Assembly (NCBI GenBank): GCA_002441205.1
Contig: DJVN01000195.1
Location: forward strand, 2,874 to 25,254
DNA: 22,381 bases
Origin: Syntrophaceae bacterium UBA6255
GTDB taxonomy: Bacteria > Desulfobacterota > Syntrophia > Syntrophales > Smithellaceae
Direction: 5' to 3'
The position numbers and the translations under genes were made by a program. The notes under the pieces are model-generated. The model was not told where the DNA came from. It made no database searches and saw only the letters and a list, made by a program, of their open reading frames with translations. Position 1 is the first letter of the stretch, and each line of letters begins with the position of its first letter. Shown in pieces: positions 14,397 to 21,798 of the stretch.

Positions 14397-15953
14397 ATGC
14401 CGAAACATGACTTTGTAAATATCGGGGATGTTCTGGATTATGAATTTCTCCAAGGAGAGATAAAAACGATAGACGAGACTACCGATACTTGTACGGTATT
14501 GGTGGGATCGACTATCTTCTCTGCCATTATCTTCTATCATTGCGAACCTGATTCCGAATTACGGTCTAATGGCGCGATGCAGGACGGCGCCACGGGTTTT
14601 GTTGTTGGTGATCAGGTCTTTGTAATGAAGAAAAAGGTTCTCAATCCGCAGATTACAGAAGTCAAAGTTGTCGGTCACGTCAACGGATGCCGTCATTGTG
14701 TTTCTGATGGAAGCGGGTACTTTGTTTTCTTTCAGGATGGCGACAATCTGAAAATATCAAGCTGTGATTTTTCAGATACTTCCGTAACGGTTAACGCAAC
14801 AAAAAACGCGGATGCCCTGAAAGTTTCAAATTGGATATCCGGCTACCCGATTTTGAACCCCGTTACATGGAATATTAAAAAATTCCGTCACAACGTCATG
14901 CGAAACGGTGTCCGTGCAGAAAGCGATCTGTATTACATTCACACGAGCCTTTATTATTGGCCAGATCCTTATTCCGGATGGACAAACTTCGTTGCGGCCA
15001 ATCCCGCGCATCCTCTTGTGACGAACAATCTGAATTCCGAAATAACGTATTCCGCTCAGTTAATGACCGATCTTCAGACTGTCAATTATAATGTCAACCA
15101 TGGGCATTCTTATGTTTCCGATCCGCTGGGAAGCGACAACTGGAAGATATTGACGGCAGGCCAAAGCGGAGACTGTGAGGATTTTGCCTTAACCAAGGCG
15201 CAGGCGCTTCTTGCCCTGGGGTATCCGGCCTCGGCTTTGCACATCGAATGCAGCGAAATAGCCGATCCGGAAGAGGCCACCCGGACCGGCCATGCGTGGC
15301 TGGTGGTGCAGACATCCACTGGGGATTATGCCCTTGATCTGAACAGTGATACAGTCGCGCTGAACTCCGCGCTTTCATTCGGCGGAAAAGAGTTTATCTG
15401 CAGGAGAAGGCAGATAGGCAGTAATTGGGCGTTTATTTCGTCGTTTTCGCCGACATCCGGCTGCGAGAATGCTCCGTTGGGGTATAATTTCAATTATATC
15501 TTTGATCCTCTCCTGAACATTCTATACCCGCTGCCGCAAGACTCATATCTTAGACCGTTTGCTTATCCCTGCCAGATCATCAACGATCCGGAAAAGTCTT
15601 ACCATGAATGGGACGATAATCCGGCGGCGCCATCAATCAACTTCTCTGCGGACAATAATTACATTTATTTTGCCACTAACGGAACGCTCTATACGTACAG
15701 ACTGGACGAAAATGTTCTTACTGAGGTTTCACATGAAACGTACACGGGGAACGGCTTTGTTCAGAGAGATGGAACTCTATTAGACAGCAATCCCGCCGCG
15801 CCTCCGTATGATAACGATGCCGGAATAACAGAAATCCCTTACTGGTGGTGGTGGTGTGTCAATGCCGAAGTTATTTCGCCTGATGGATACTACGATTATC
15901 AATATCAATATTACAACCGGTTCATTTGGCCAACGCCACCTATTCAGGAGTGA
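14397..15953 (+). CDS. Large virion protein with transglutaminase-like cysteine peptidase (BTLCP) domain (518 aa)
   Basis: Residues about 240-345 contain a transglutaminase-like cysteine peptidase signature: GDCEDFALTKAQALLALG (Cys260), GHAWLVV (His299) and YALDLNSD (Asp314), i.e. a Cys-His-Asp triad with spacing suitable for the papain-like/transglutaminase fold. Residues about 1-90 look like a small barrel (EIKTIDETTDTCTVLVGS, GATGFVVGDQVFVMKKK) similar to OB-like segments of baseplate or spike proteins. The C-terminal about 150 residues are rich in Tyr/Trp/Asn and include a four-Trp run (YWWWWCVN). The gene sits between the two paralogous structural genes, so it probably is a tail-tip or fibre component with enzymatic activity toward peptide or isopeptide bonds. 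Substrate unknown; an inactive structural use of the fold is possible. Confidence 0.8.
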   Translation: MPKHDFVNIGDVLDYEFLQGEIKTIDETTDTCTVLVGSTIFSAIIFYHCEPDSELRSNGAMQDGATGFVVGDQVFVMKKKVLNPQITEVKVVGHVNGCRHCVSDGSGYFVFFQDGDNLKISSCDFSDTSVTVNATKNADALKVSNWISGYPILNPVTWNIKKFRHNVMRNGVRAESDLYYIHTSLYYWPDPYSGWTNFVAANPAHPLVTNNLNSEITYSAQLMTDLQTVNYNVNHGHSYVSDPLGSDNWKILTAGQSGDCEDFALTKAQALLALGYPASALHIECSEIADPEEATRTGHAWLVVQTSTGDYALDLNSDTVALNSALSFGGKEFICRRRQIGSNWAFISSFSPTSGCENAPLGYNFNYIFDPLLNILYPLPQDSYLRPFAYPCQIINDPEKSYHEWDDNPAAPSINFSADNNYIYFATNGTLYTYRLDENVLTEVSHETYTGNGFVQRDGTLLDSNPAAPPYDNDAGITEIPYWWWWCVNAEVISPDGYYDYQYQYYNRFIWPTPPIQE

Positions 15954-15955
15954 TC

Positions 15956-16369
15956 ATGGAAAGAAAGTCTTACGTATATGGGTATAGCTGGCTGGATCAC
16001 TACATCCATACCTATACGTTCAGTTCTGCCGTAGTGAATTATTCTTATTCAAGCAAGGTCGGCGGAGTTCATGAATATTTCCATGCGCTCGGAGAGGACT
16101 TTTTGAAATTTCCGTCGGAAACACCTGATGAATATTTCGCAAACGATGGCCGCATCCCTTATTTCTGGAACCACGTCGAACAGGGAAACACCCGCATTCA
16201 GGGCATTGGAATGTTGAGAGCAAATTCAGATCAGGGCGACAACATCAAAAGGATTCAGCGCAACGGCGTTGAATACAAATCAAAAATTTTAACCGGTGTG
16301 GGCATTGCTGATGAAGCCAATCTTTTGGGGATTGTTTACCTGCCTATGACCGACCGACTAAACACATAA
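15956..16369 (+). CDS. Hypothetical tail-block protein (137 aa)
   Basis: The ATG at 15956 lies two bases after the peptidase gene stop, with CAGGAG ending six bases upstream. The sequence is Tyr/His-rich at the start (YVYGYSWLDHYIHTYTF), followed by a globular region (FWNHVEQGNTRIQGIGML) and a beta/turn-rich end (YKSKILTGVGIADEANLLGIVYLP). No family recognised. Tight coupling to the peptidase gene suggests the two act together, for example as chaperone, inhibitor or partner subunit. Confidence 0.7.
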   Translation: MERKSYVYGYSWLDHYIHTYTFSSAVVNYSYSSKVGGVHEYFHALGEDFLKFPSETPDEYFANDGRIPYFWNHVEQGNTRIQGIGMLRANSDQGDNIKRIQRNGVEYKSKILTGVGIADEANLLGIVYLPMTDRLNT

Positions 16370-16381
16370 AGGAGAATAACC

Positions 16382-16951
16382 ATGAAATCGATACTTCCGT
16401 TATCAACAAAATTTGGAGCGAACTTAATAACCAACCCGGCGATCAAATCAATCCTTCCGGTATGTTCGTGGTGGGAATTTGAGCATTACCGTAAAGGAAA
16501 GCTGATTGACGCCTGGGAACAGAAAAATGTCAACACGACAGAAGGATTGAACCACGTCCTGAATGTAGCCTTCCACGGCGAGACACCTATCACTGCTTGG
16601 TACATGGGATTGTTTGAGGACAATTACACGCCGCTTGTGACTAATACCTACGCCGTTCCGGGATTTACGGAAAGCGAAGCCTATGATGAAGCGACACGCC
16701 CGGCCTATGTTGAAGCTGAGGCAACCGCCAAAGTGATAACCAACAGCGCAAGCAAGGCCACGTTTACGATCAGTAGCACCAAGACGATTTACGGCGCGTT
16801 TCTTTGCGGCGGCGGGACCGACGGGAATACCAAAGGCGACGCGGCAGGCGGTGGCACACTGTTCGCTGCCAGTAAATTTGCGACGGCCAAAGAAGTGGTT
16901 GACGATGATGTTTTAATGGTGGTCTGTTCAATAACCTTCGCCGATGCGTAA
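16382..16951 (+). CDS. Structural protein, paralogue B (189 aa)
   Basis: Shares the framework of the 197-aa gene at 13795: (H/D)xxKGKLIDAWEQ, TTEGLNHVLNVAF, YMGLFEDNYTP, TRPAYVEAEAT, SKATFTISSTKTIYGAFL, GTLFAASKF, VVDDDVLMVVCSIT. It differs in a Gly/Asp-rich insert (GGGTDGNTKGDAAGGG) before the final strands and in a distinct N-terminus (KSILPLSTKFGANL, then IKSILPVCSWWEFEHYRKG). AAGGAGAA precedes the ATG. The arrangement A-peptidase-unknown-B implies that a gene duplicated around, or was separated by insertion of, the peptidase pair. The function is inferred to be the same as for paralogue A. Confidence 0.72.
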   Translation: MKSILPLSTKFGANLITNPAIKSILPVCSWWEFEHYRKGKLIDAWEQKNVNTTEGLNHVLNVAFHGETPITAWYMGLFEDNYTPLVTNTYAVPGFTESEAYDEATRPAYVEAEATAKVITNSASKATFTISSTKTIYGAFLCGGGTDGNTKGDAAGGGTLFAASKFATAKEVVDDDVLMVVCSITFADA

Positions 16952-16960
16952 GAGGCTGGA

Positions 16961-18802
16961 ATGTCTGAATTCACTAAAGTTGGAACATTTATAACATTTG
17001 GGGGAACTTGGAATATTGCCGGTATAGGCAAGTCCTATGTAACCTCCTTTAGTACATTTACGCAGGATGTTTCCTTGTGGATGGATGCTGGAATCTATTC
17101 CGGAGGGATTAAAGGTGAAGCGAAATTCTGGTTTCCCGGAAATGGCGTTGAATCCTATCTCGTTAGTTCAGCAACCATTTCATTTGAAGGAAAGACGCTA
17201 TCATTAAGAGTCAACGACAAAACTGCTTTTTACGTTCCGAAAGAAGGAAGGTGGAGTGATTGGGTTAGTATAAGAGATTGGGCATTGGGACACATCGGAG
17301 AGTATATTACCGTGACATTCTTTTTTTCGATTGCCAATATAAGCGCGAAGTTGCCCACGGCTCCCTCCGCCCCGACAATACCTGTCGGAGTGTCGGCGTA
17401 TGAGGCAATCACTGATGGAAGCGAATTGGGCGTTCCTATTCAAGTAGCAGATAGAGGCCGGTTACTATTTGATGTCCAATTTGAAGGCACTTTTGCTGAT
17501 TCTATCAATGGAATTCTTCCCGTTATAATTGGTGACGTTTCAATAGATGAAAGCACTCAAATGTTTGGGAATGGTTGTTGTAAAATTGAAGCAACAAGTG
17601 TAGTTGGGAATCAACCCGTCAATATAACAGGCGTCACTTTAAGTAATCCAATAGGTACGAATGTGGGTGGGTTTACATTGCATTATCAACCAAGCACTCA
17701 TACTTTATATATCGGAAGTGAAGAATATCCTACGCATGAAGTTGTTGTTTCCGGAGATACAGAATATACTATAGACATAGAGTTTGGCGGTGAAATGTTT
17801 CACGTAACCGTCACAGTGGTTTACAGTGAACTTCCATTAACATACCAGTGGGATAATATAAACTTCTATCAGAGTAGCATTGCTTACACACCTACAACAG
17901 ATTTAAAAAATCAAATGAAGGAAGCGGGATTTACTCTTTCATTGCTTTTTATAAACGCTGAGTATCCGACTCGTACTCATTATGCTGCTGTGTTTGAGAA
18001 AGCAGTAGGTGGGTATAATCAGTATCTATTTATAGGGGGGCTACTTCAGAGCGTGCCTACGTTCGTCGGTGACGAGAACATTGATTCAGCTATTGCTGAC
18101 ATGGTATTTGGGAATTTTTCTTCGGCGTTTGCTCTTTGGATAGATAATTATCAAATATTAAGAGGAGCACTTTGGATAGAAAATTTCACGCCGCCGCTAA
18201 GTCCCTTCGGTGAAAATAGAAGTCTTGCCGAAGTCACGGCGGGAAGCACGATCACCATTGATCCTGTTCCTGAACCGGGCGACACGCTTACCCTGAAAGG
18301 AAGCGCCAGCGGAGAAGATGTTGTCTTTACGTTTGTAGAGGGCTATCCGCTCAATGACAATGAAATTCAGATCGGGGCACCCGGCAACGAAACAGCCGGA
18401 ACAGCGGCCAATATCGCTACGGCAATCAATAATATTGCGGGCGCGGAGTTTGTCGCTACGGCAGAAGACAATGTAGTTACGATAACAGCTTATACTCAAA
18501 CTGAATTTTCTATGGAAACTGACAGCGACGGCTTGCTGCTGGGAGAAGTGACTGAAATCGTTCCTGGATTTAACGATGAAGAAATAACCGCGACAACGGT
18601 ATTTACAGTTGCCGAAGGCGGGAAAGCCGTCCAGGAAGCGGCGACTGCAACCACTGACATGGATGGATTGATCGACGGACTGACGGAAAGTATATCCGCC
18701 AGCACGGAGTTTGACGTGCCGATGGACGGGATCGAGGAAGTCATAGAGGTAAGTACCGTTTTTGACGGATTGATCGATTACATGGGAGAATCCGATGATT
18801 AG
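16961..18802 (+). CDS. Large fibre or tail protein with mosaic domains and C-terminal repeats (613 aa)
   Basis: Beta-rich protein with three visible parts. Residues about 1-130 form a sandwich-like region (TFGGTWNIAGIGKSYV, KTLSLRVNDKTAFYVP). Residues about 160-410 are Tyr/Ile/Thr-rich sandwich-like modules encoded by AT-rich DNA (LLFDVQFEGTFAD, GFTLHYQPSTHTLYIG). Residues about 425-530 resemble a common phage/flagellin-type module (GDTLTLKGSASGEDVVFTFVEG, IQIGAPGNETAGTAANIATAINN). The last about 70 residues are degenerate repeats (STEFDVPMDGIEE, STVFDGLIDYMGE). The 3' end overlaps the next gene by eight bases and carries a repeat also found after the next start. Base composition shifts at about 18190, so the gene looks chimeric. 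Role: fibre or tail-tip adhesin, inferred. Confidence 0.7.
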   Translation: MSEFTKVGTFITFGGTWNIAGIGKSYVTSFSTFTQDVSLWMDAGIYSGGIKGEAKFWFPGNGVESYLVSSATISFEGKTLSLRVNDKTAFYVPKEGRWSDWVSIRDWALGHIGEYITVTFFFSIANISAKLPTAPSAPTIPVGVSAYEAITDGSELGVPIQVADRGRLLFDVQFEGTFADSINGILPVIIGDVSIDESTQMFGNGCCKIEATSVVGNQPVNITGVTLSNPIGTNVGGFTLHYQPSTHTLYIGSEEYPTHEVVVSGDTEYTIDIEFGGEMFHVTVTVVYSELPLTYQWDNINFYQSSIAYTPTTDLKNQMKEAGFTLSLLFINAEYPTRTHYAAVFEKAVGGYNQYLFIGGLLQSVPTFVGDENIDSAIADMVFGNFSSAFALWIDNYQILRGALWIENFTPPLSPFGENRSLAEVTAGSTITIDPVPEPGDTLTLKGSASGEDVVFTFVEGYPLNDNEIQIGAPGNETAGTAANIATAINNIAGAEFVATAEDNVVTITAYTQTEFSMETDSDGLLLGEVTEIVPGFNDEEITATTVFTVAEGGKAVQEAATATTDMDGLIDGLTESISASTEFDVPMDGIEEVIEVSTVFDGLIDYMGESDD

Positions 18803-18832
18803 CGAAAATGCTTCTGTAAGTACCGTATTTGA
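18749..18832 (+). repeat. Direct repeat across the junction of two tail genes
   Basis: A 17-base sequence (GTAAGTACCGTxTTTGA, one mismatch) occurs at 18749-18765 and 18816-18832. Both copies encode VSTVFD, each in its own gene's frame. Their offset is 67 bases, one more than a multiple of three, so the two frames differ by one base across the gene boundary. Confidence 0.8.
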
Positions 18833-20009
18833 TGCGATTTATGCTAAGGCGATTGATGATAGCCTTGAAATGGTTGAAAATATTTCTCCCCGCGCCATCG
18901 GTTATCCGGCAAACAATGACTCATTGGTTATTGTGGATGCGCCCGCTCCCGCGCTTTCGTTTACCGTAACGGACATTCTCTTTATTTGGGACGCTCTTCA
19001 ACACGGCTGGAAAGTGACCGCCGAGGATTCCATTGATTTTGAGGACTCATTGTCAGAGGTCTTGGGATTGATGATCTCCGACTGGATTACGCTGGTAGAT
19101 TCGCAAGCGAATAACTGGAATGGCGTTGATACGATCAATGACCGGATTATGCTCTACGATATTGCCGACAAATATATGACCATAGCCGACACGATCGAAG
19201 ACGGCCTTGAGGTTGTTGACACAAATTCATGGGTATTGATGGTTACGGTTCTGGAATATCTTTGGTTTAACTCTTTGGCCGCCGGAATGAAAACCATGGC
19301 ATCGTCGGTTAATGAGACCATCGATCTTGGCGATTCCCCGGACGCTGCACTGGCGTTTATCATCGAGGAAACGCTTTCTGCCGTTGATGCAATGTCTGTT
19401 ATTGCGACCTTTATCGGCAACGTACAGGACGCTTTGGGAATTGCGGACGCGGCCAGTTATCTTAAAATGCTTGGCGCGACAGCGGAAGATTCCCTTGTTT
19501 TTGTGGATGCAGTAAGCAATCAGGGAACGCTTTACTCCGCGATTTACGACACTTTGAGAATGAATGTTTCCGTCGAGATCGGCGGGGAGATTTACGAATG
19601 CTACGTTTTGAACACGCCAAAATTCATGCCATCGATGTATTCAGGGTATGACTTCAATTCGTATTGCGTCTTCGAGAATAGAGCTTTCGGCGCCAACGAT
19701 GAAGGCATTTACGAACTGGACGGCGACACGGACGCCGGGGAAGAGATCCATACCGGCGCGATTCTGAACCAGACGGACTTCGGATCACGAAACCAGAAGA
19801 GACTTAGAAGGGCGTATCTTGGAATTTCCGGCAATTCTCCGGTGATGGTCGTCGAAACGGAAGAGGGGGAAAGGCAAGTTTACAATATCGACGCTCAGGG
19901 CAAAACGGTTATTTCCAGAGAGCTTAAATCTAAATCATGGAAGTTGAGCATAGCGGACTTTGACGAACTCGACACGATTAAACTGATTCCGGTTATTTTG
20001 AGCAAGTAA
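18795..20009 (+). CDS. Repeat-bearing tail protein with conserved C-terminal domain (404 aa)
   Basis: Residues about 20-255 are 13 regularly spaced units of the form D/E-S/T-L/I-x-hydrophobic-x-D, at positions 22, 42, 60, 78, 96, 116, 136, 154, 174, 192, 212, 232, 252 (spacing 18 or 20). They probably form a solenoid or stalk. Residues about 257-404 form a separate domain (VEIGGEIYECYVLNT, YCVFENRAFGANDEGIYELDG, FGSRNQKRLRRAYLG, ELKSKSWKLSIADFDELDT) that resembles C-terminal barrel domains of tail proteins. The start has GGGAGA six bases upstream, inside the end of the preceding gene. The related repeat at the end of that gene suggests the two were once one ORF or exchange repeats. Function: tail fibre/hub component, inferred. 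Confidence 0.7.
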   Translation: MISENASVSTVFDAIYAKAIDDSLEMVENISPRAIGYPANNDSLVIVDAPAPALSFTVTDILFIWDALQHGWKVTAEDSIDFEDSLSEVLGLMISDWITLVDSQANNWNGVDTINDRIMLYDIADKYMTIADTIEDGLEVVDTNSWVLMVTVLEYLWFNSLAAGMKTMASSVNETIDLGDSPDAALAFIIEETLSAVDAMSVIATFIGNVQDALGIADAASYLKMLGATAEDSLVFVDAVSNQGTLYSAIYDTLRMNVSVEIGGEIYECYVLNTPKFMPSMYSGYDFNSYCVFENRAFGANDEGIYELDGDTDAGEEIHTGAILNQTDFGSRNQKRLRRAYLGISGNSPVMVVETEEGERQVYNIDAQGKTVISRELKSKSWKLSIADFDELDTIKLIPVILSK

Positions 20010-20011
20010 TT

Positions 20012-20327
20012 CAGGCAGACAGGCCAGTAGATAGAAAGGAGAAAGAAAGATGATTATTAAATTTCAGGAAAAAAACAGGTGGGTAATTTTTGGAGAGATT
20101 GACCATGTTGAATATGAAACAGGCGGAGCGTGTGGAAATACAGGTATTGAATCCGATGTTATTTGCTATGCGCCACCCAATACTCCAGCAGTAACAAAAG
20201 AGGTATCCATGTTATTTTTTACAAAAAACATGACAGCACCGACGCGAATCAACGCTCATTCACCAATTTATTTGATGAATGACAACGGCAAAACAATAGA
20301 AATAATTTAACCGGTACTGTCTGCCTG
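20012..20327. repeat. 11-bp inverted repeat bracketing the 86-aa gene
   Basis: CAGGCAGACAG at 20012-20022 is the exact reverse complement of CTGTCTGCCTG at 20317-20327. The entry spans both arms and the enclosed gene. It could be a transposable-cassette end, a long-range RNA stem enclosing the transcript of the 86-aa gene, or a recombination seam. No transposase is nearby and no target duplication is visible. Confidence 0.6.
20050..20310 (+). CDS. Hypothetical protein flanked by an inverted repeat (86 aa)
   Basis: A good AAAGGAG precedes the ATG. The protein is small, beta-rich (MIIKFQEKNRWVIFGEIDHVEYE, SMLFFTKNMTAPTRIN) with two cysteines in GACGNTGIESDVICY, and has no membrane segment. Its DNA is more AT-rich than its neighbours. 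An 11-base perfect inverted repeat lies 28 bases upstream and seven bases downstream of it. The family is not recognised; it could be a recently acquired cassette. Confidence 0.68.
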   Translation: MIIKFQEKNRWVIFGEIDHVEYETGGACGNTGIESDVICYAPPNTPAVTKEVSMLFFTKNMTAPTRINAHSPIYLMNDNGKTIEII

Positions 20328-20336
20328 GAGTTTATT

Positions 20337-21794
20337 ATGGCACATAATTTGAGAGAGCGGGCCCAATGGCGCAAAGAAAAGGCTCCGATTATCCGAAAGT
20401 ATATCGGAGAGCACGGGAAATTAATGTCAGAAATCGCCGGCAGAGGGTTTTTAAATCTTCCCGGCTATGCCTATGACCTGGAGAATGAAATCGAACTGAT
20501 GGCGAAAATGGGCCTGTCCGAGGTCAATTTCAAGATACTGTCTGAAACCATTGAAAGGGAACTCAAACAGCAGGGGCTTGATTATGATTTATCTTATCGC
20601 TCGGCGCGGATGGCCTGGGAGATCGAAAAACAGGCTTTGATGGCCGCATGGGACGCCGAGCTTGCCGGAATTAAACAGGGCATGGCTTCGGAAGAGGAAA
20701 CTTTAACGCGTCTAGCTCAAGAGGTCGCGGCTCGCCAGATATTTATAGTCGAAGCCAAGGCAGCTATTGACCTTGAAATGGAAGGTTATCGCTTAACGCT
20801 GGAAGGATTGGACGGGCAGACCGCACCTTATGATGTGCAACTGGCTAACGCCAAAGTCTTGACGGCGCAAAAGAAGCTCGAAGTCATTCCCGTTTTACAG
20901 CAAATTATCACAAAGGAGCAGGAGCTACTTATTCGTGAAGGCGCAAAGGCGGCGGAATATGCTATTTTAATGGGAATCGAACAAAGTATAGCCGCTAAAC
21001 AAGCCGATGTTATTCCTATTTTACAGCAAATTATCACAAAGGAGCAGGAGCTACTTATTCGTGAAGGCGCAAAGGCGGCGGAATATGCTATTTTAATGGG
21101 AATCGAACAAAATATAGCTGATAAACAGGGCGAAGTCATTCCCATTTTACAAGAGATCATTACAAAAGAAGGAGAATTGATCACTGCTGAACAGGCAAAG
21201 ACAGTGGAATATGCCGCCCTGATGGATGCCAGAAGGGAAACTGCGCTTAAAAAACAACTGCTTCTTCCCGGATATCAGGAGCTTGCGAGCCTGCATCATG
21301 CGTATGCCTCTTTAATCCCCGGCCAGATCGCCATTGAAACACAGATAGCCCAAGAAAAAATCGCACAGGCTCAGGCGGTAAACACCAAAGCAGAGAATCA
21401 ATTAGAGGAATTGAACGCGGATATTGACGCGGCGAATGCACGAATCAGGGCGTCGGAAGCGGAAAGGGATGTTAGGGATGCCCGCTTTGATACAGAGCAA
21501 AATCTTATAGGAGACGATATCAGACAGGAAAATCTCTATCAGAACTTATCAGATGCCTTTATTGCCGCGCTCATAGCCGGAAACCAATCAACGCAGGGAG
21601 TTATTGTTTCCAACAAGCGGACCGACAACACGGCAAGGAATGAGATTAAAGAGGGCAGTACACAAACTATTACGCAGGCCAGCATGGACGCCGATGCCGG
21701 CATTACCGTCGCGGAAGTGACAAGGATTGAGCAGGTAGCCGATATTAACGCTGCGGCGAATATAACCGCCTCTTTGAAACATTTAATAGGATAA
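20337..21794 (+). CDS. Long coiled-coil virion protein with 42-residue tandem repeat (485 aa)
   Basis: The protein is largely helical and charged. The first part contains GRGFLNLPGYAYDLENEIE and QGLDYD (residues 79-84). The middle (residues 183-308) consists of three tandem 42-residue units, VIPxLQxIITKExELLIREGAKAAEYAILM and relatives. The end is a polar Asn/Thr/Ala-rich tail (QSTQGVIVSNKRTDN). It lies at the 3' end of the tail block, before a related coiled-coil gene. Long helical proteins at this location in short-tailed phages are usually internal ejection proteins or tail/fibre stalks. The ATG at 20337 follows CTGGAG seven bases upstream. Confidence 0.72.
   Translation: MAHNLRERAQWRKEKAPIIRKYIGEHGKLMSEIAGRGFLNLPGYAYDLENEIELMAKMGLSEVNFKILSETIERELKQQGLDYDLSYRSARMAWEIEKQALMAAWDAELAGIKQGMASEEETLTRLAQEVAARQIFIVEAKAAIDLEMEGYRLTLEGLDGQTAPYDVQLANAKVLTAQKKLEVIPVLQQIITKEQELLIREGAKAAEYAILMGIEQSIAAKQADVIPILQQIITKEQELLIREGAKAAEYAILMGIEQNIADKQGEVIPILQEIITKEGELITAEQAKTVEYAALMDARRETALKKQLLLPGYQELASLHHAYASLIPGQIAIETQIAQEKIAQAQAVNTKAENQLEELNADIDAANARIRASEAERDVRDARFDTEQNLIGDDIRQENLYQNLSDAFIAALIAGNQSTQGVIVSNKRTDNTARNEIKEGSTQTITQASMDADAGITVAEVTRIEQVADINAAANITASLKHLIG
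20883..21260 (+). repeat. Three tandem 126-bp units within the coiled-coil gene
   Basis: Unit boundaries at 20883, 21009 and 21135. Units 1 and 2 share an exact 93-base block (20893-20985 and 21019-21111), while the third is diverged. The unit length is a multiple of three, so units can be gained or lost without frame change. Confidence 0.9.
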
Positions 21795-21798
21795 CACT

